From contig JALRBB010000375.1 in the NCBI GenBank assembly GCA_023257915.1, forward strand, positions 1 to 14,063: a DNA stretch of 14,063 nt, written 5' to 3'. Below the pieces are notes generated by a model. The model was not told where the DNA came from and did not search any database. It saw only the letters and a program-made list of their open reading frames with translations. Positions 12,386 to 14,063 of this stretch are shown here, one piece after another (positions within the stretch are counted from its first letter, which is position 1; each line of letters opens with the position of its first letter). Source of the DNA: Quisquiliibacterium sp. Lineage in GTDB: Bacteria > Pseudomonadota > Gammaproteobacteria > Burkholderiales > Burkholderiaceae_E. The translations under genes and the position numbers were made by a program.

Positions 12386-13315
12386 TCAGCTCCCAGCGTC
12401 GGGCGCAGTCAGCAGGAAGTGTGCTCGCGAGATGGCGATCGGGCGGGCTGGATCGCTCTGCCAGCAGCGGATCTGCACGGTTGCGATTCGCGAACCCACA
12501 CGCACCAGCTCGCAGCTGGCAAAGCTTTCCTCGGGCCGGCCCGAGCGCAGGTAGTCGATCGAGAAATCGATTCCCTTGGGCAGTTTCTCGCCACGCAGCA
12601 CCTTAGCCAAATGCAGGATTGCTGCGGTTTCGCTGAACCCTGCAATCACGCCGCCATGCAAGGCCGGCAGGCGTGGATTGCCAACCAGCTTTTCCTGGTA
12701 AGGCAGCCGAAACAACGGTTGACGATCCGATGGGCTGACCCGGATTCCCAGGTATTGGGCGTACGGAATTGGCTGCTCCGGCATGACCGGCTCACTGGCG
12801 AGCGGGGCGGTCCAGGCGCTGGTAGCGGCGGGTTGCGAGGGTGAGTCGCTGAGCGGCTGTGCAACGCCACCCGGCTGAGTCGGACGTGTACCGGGTGCCG
12901 TTGACAGCATGAAGGTTGCCTGTGCGCTGGCTACCGGCTGCTGCTCTGAGTCTTGCCAAACGCTGGCGCGTACAAAGGCGATGCTGCGCGTCAACCGGTA
13001 ACACTCGGCGTCGCAATGCAGATCACGTGCCGGAGTGGCAGGTCGCAGGTAATCCATGCGCAGGTCGAGTGTTGCATAGGGCTTGGGCTGGCCCAACGCG
13101 GCGCCGACCGCAAGTCCGCAAGCCGAGTCGGCCAGGACCGTCAGAGCACCTGGATGGATCAGCTCGCGCACCGGATCGCCGAGCCAGTCGGCACGTGCGG
13201 GCATCCGCATCGAGCCTCGGGAAGGCCCCAGCGCGGTCACAGTTACACCGATATCGCGCATATGCGGTGCGCGCGCGATGTATTTGCGATTCAGGTCTTC
13301 AATGAACGAGCTCAT
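12386..13315 (-). CDS. Tandem-hotdog thioesterase (two PaaI-like domains)
   Basis: This 309-residue protein is probably a double-hotdog acyl-CoA thioesterase. Domain 1 (about 10-140) has HPGALTVLAD (H54 to D63) followed by DLRMDYLRPATP. A Pro/Ser/Gln-rich linker follows (about 141-180). Domain 2 (about 183-305) has HGGVIAGFSE (H220 to E229) followed by DFSIDYLRSGRP. The repeated order of motifs shows an internal duplication. The active-site patterns differ: domain 1 keeps the Asp of PaaI enzymes but has HPG for HGG; domain 2 keeps HGG but has Glu for Asp. Most PaaI proteins are single-domain (about 130-160 residues) and dimerise, so this fusion makes the dimer in one chain. TesB-type double hotdogs are the alternative. 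The start at 13315 has a weak ribosome site, but the 56 residues upstream do not look coding. It is divergent from the CoA-transferase. Confidence 0.82.
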   Translation of the reverse strand: MSSFIEDLNRKYIARAPHMRDIGVTVTALGPSRGSMRMPARADWLGDPVRELIHPGALTVLADSACGLAVGAALGQPKPYATLDLRMDYLRPATPARDLHCDAECYRLTRSIAFVRASVWQDSEQQPVASAQATFMLSTAPGTRPTQPGGVAQPLSDSPSQPAATSAWTAPLASEPVMPEQPIPYAQYLGIRVSPSDRQPLFRLPYQEKLVGNPRLPALHGGVIAGFSETAAILHLAKVLRGEKLPKGIDFSIDYLRSGRPEESFASCELVRVGSRIATVQIRCWQSDPARPIAISRAHFLLTAPDAGS

Positions 13316-13455
13316 GTGTTGTGCAGGGGTCGTCGCTTCGCGTCGATTCGCTCTCTTTGCTACATTGCACGCAGTGTATCGCCCAGGGGCATAACGACGT
13401 GTCGATGGGCGGTCGCAATAGTCGTGCAATTTCAATCGTTCGTGAGTCAGGAACC
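13316..13455. promoter_or_regulatory. Divergent promoter region, thioesterase / CoA-transferase
   Basis: The 140-base gap holds the 5' ends of two divergent acyl-CoA genes. It contains an 18-bp imperfect dyad (13361-13378) and an ATTGCAC (13364-13370) with its reverse complement GTGCAAT at 13424-13430. TTGCAC (13365-13370) with CATAAC (13390-13395) is a weak plus-strand promoter candidate with a 19-base spacer. AGGAA at 13449-13453 is unusually close (2 bases) to ATG 13456. Confidence 0.4.
13361..13378. promoter_or_regulatory. Imperfect 18-bp operator-like dyad
   Basis: TACATTGCA (13361-13369) and CGCAGTGTA (13370-13378) are reverse complements at 7 of 9 positions with no spacer. Size, symmetry and position between divergent genes of related function fit an operator for a dimeric repressor. 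The regulator is not in the window. Confidence 0.45.
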
Positions 13456-14063
13456 ATGACAGACATTTCGGCTGGCGGGTCATCGAAGACGCCTTTCAAC
13501 GGAGGCAGGTTGCCCCTCGAAGGCGTCAAGGTGCTCGATTTATCCCGGGTACTTGCCGGGCCAATGTGCGCGATGACGCTTGGTGATCTCGGGGCTGAAG
13601 TCATTAAAGTCGAGCACCCGGGACGGGGAGACGACACCCGCGAATGGGGGGCTCGCGTCGGCAACACCGAAACCGCTTACTTCAACTGTGCAAATCGCAA
13701 CAAGCAGTCGATCTGCCTGAATCTGGAGTCTTCTGAAGGTCAGCAAATCGCCAGAAAGCTGGCTGCGCAGTGCGACGTCGTCATTCAGAACTTCAAGTTC
13801 GGTGGCGCCGAGAAGCTCGGAGTTGGCTACGAGCAGATTCGTGCCGTCAAGCCGGACATCATTTACTGCTCAATCTCCGGGTACGACCGCACCGGCCCCG
13901 AAGCTGCACGACCGGGATATGACCTGGTGGTGCAGGGGGAGGCCGGATTGATGGCGATCAATGGCGAGGCGCACCTGCCACCGCTGAAATTCGGCGTTGC
14001 GGCGGTCGACATGTTCACCGGCATGTATGCAGCGCAAGGCATTCTCGCCTCGCTGTTCGACCG
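13456..14063 (+). CDS. Family III (CaiB/BaiF) CoA-transferase, N-terminal part
   Basis: The gene runs off the right edge; 202 full codons are visible of about 400 expected. Family III enzymes move CoA from an acyl-CoA donor to a carboxylic acid through an aspartyl anhydride. The core starts LPLEGVKVLDLSRVLAGP and continues GDLGAEVIKVEHPGRGDDTR, then NRNKQSICLNL, CDVVIQNFKFGGAEKLG and ISGYDRTGP. The catalytic aspartate is D156 in RPGYDLVVQGEAGLM, matching D169 of formyl-CoA transferase. The substrate is not readable from this half. ATG 13456 is adopted, but a TTG at 13510, four bases after a perfect GGAGG (13501-13505), begins exactly at the conserved core and may be the true or a second start. 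Divergent from the tandem-hotdog thioesterase, so attaching and removing CoA may be co-regulated. Confidence 0.92.
   Translation, partial: MTDISAGGSSKTPFNGGRLPLEGVKVLDLSRVLAGPMCAMTLGDLGAEVIKVEHPGRGDDTREWGARVGNTETAYFNCANRNKQSICLNLESSEGQQIARKLAAQCDVVIQNFKFGGAEKLGVGYEQIRAVKPDIIYCSISGYDRTGPEAARPGYDLVVQGEAGLMAINGEAHLPPLKFGVAAVDMFTGMYAAQGILASLFD
13501..13512 (+). promoter_or_regulatory. Internal ribosome site and TTG start candidate in CoA-transferase gene
   Basis: GGAGG at 13501-13505 is followed after four bases by TTG (13510-13512), codon 19 in frame with ATG 13456. The first 18 residues (MTDISAGGSSKTPFNGGR) are outside the family's conserved region. This ribosome site is stronger than the AGGAA only two bases from the upstream ATG. 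Confidence 0.4.

Noticed and set aside
1-14063. tRNA, rRNA, insertion sequences, phage genes, CRISPR or defence systems
   Set aside because: No transposase, integrase, repeat-spacer pattern or cloverleaf was seen; intergenic gaps are short, the longest being 280 bases.

Overview
The window is GC-rich (roughly low-sixties percent by eye), densely packed, protein-coding bacterial DNA. Products, gene density and the strong AGGAG-type ribosome sites fit a proteobacterium, most likely a betaproteobacterium of the Burkholderiales type. That assignment is an inference from protein style; there is no rRNA or other marker gene. I see no tRNA, rRNA, insertion sequence, integrase, CRISPR array or replication origin. 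The content is catabolic and housekeeping: thirteen complete genes plus one truncated gene at each edge.

Layout. (1) 1-182: tail of a PaaI-type thioesterase (+). (2) 191-1927 (-): IlvD/Edd-family dehydratase of the sugar-acid type, divergent from (3) 2020-3087 (+), a VIT1/CCC1-type iron/manganese transporter with a decayed ferritin-like N-terminus, followed by (4) 3208-3519 (+), a small ABM-fold monooxygenase. (5) 5440 to 3580 (-): a three-gene group of NTF2-like protein, 3-mercaptopropionate-type thiol dioxygenase and an atypical crotonase. (6) 5721-9641 (+): DEAD-box RNA helicase, amidase-signature hydrolase and beta-carbonic anhydrase, the last two overlapping by ATGA; then 9787-10803 (+), a PLP enzyme of the D-cysteine desulfhydrase/L-cysteate sulfo-lyase group. 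(7) 13315 to 10823 (-): tandem-hotdog thioesterase, TfdA/TauD-type 2-oxoglutarate dioxygenase and a second NTF2-like protein. (8) 13456 to the right edge (+): a family III (CaiB/BaiF) CoA-transferase, divergent from group 7 and cut by the window end.

How it may work together. Sulfur and acyl-CoA chemistry recur: a thiol dioxygenase, a desulfhydrase/sulfo-lyase, two thioesterases, a crotonase and a CoA-transferase. The thiol dioxygenase keeps every active-site residue I associate with 3-mercaptopropionate dioxygenases. Its downstream neighbour is a crotonase-fold protein lacking both hydratase glutamates, which is the most interesting pairing here. The amidase/carbonic anhydrase overlap suggests a substrate whose hydrolysis releases CO2 or bicarbonate. 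Two separate minus-strand operons each combine a non-heme iron dioxygenase with a small NTF2-like protein. These links are inferences from gene order. I found no clearly unprecedented system; the leads below are atypical members of known families and unassigned inverted repeats.
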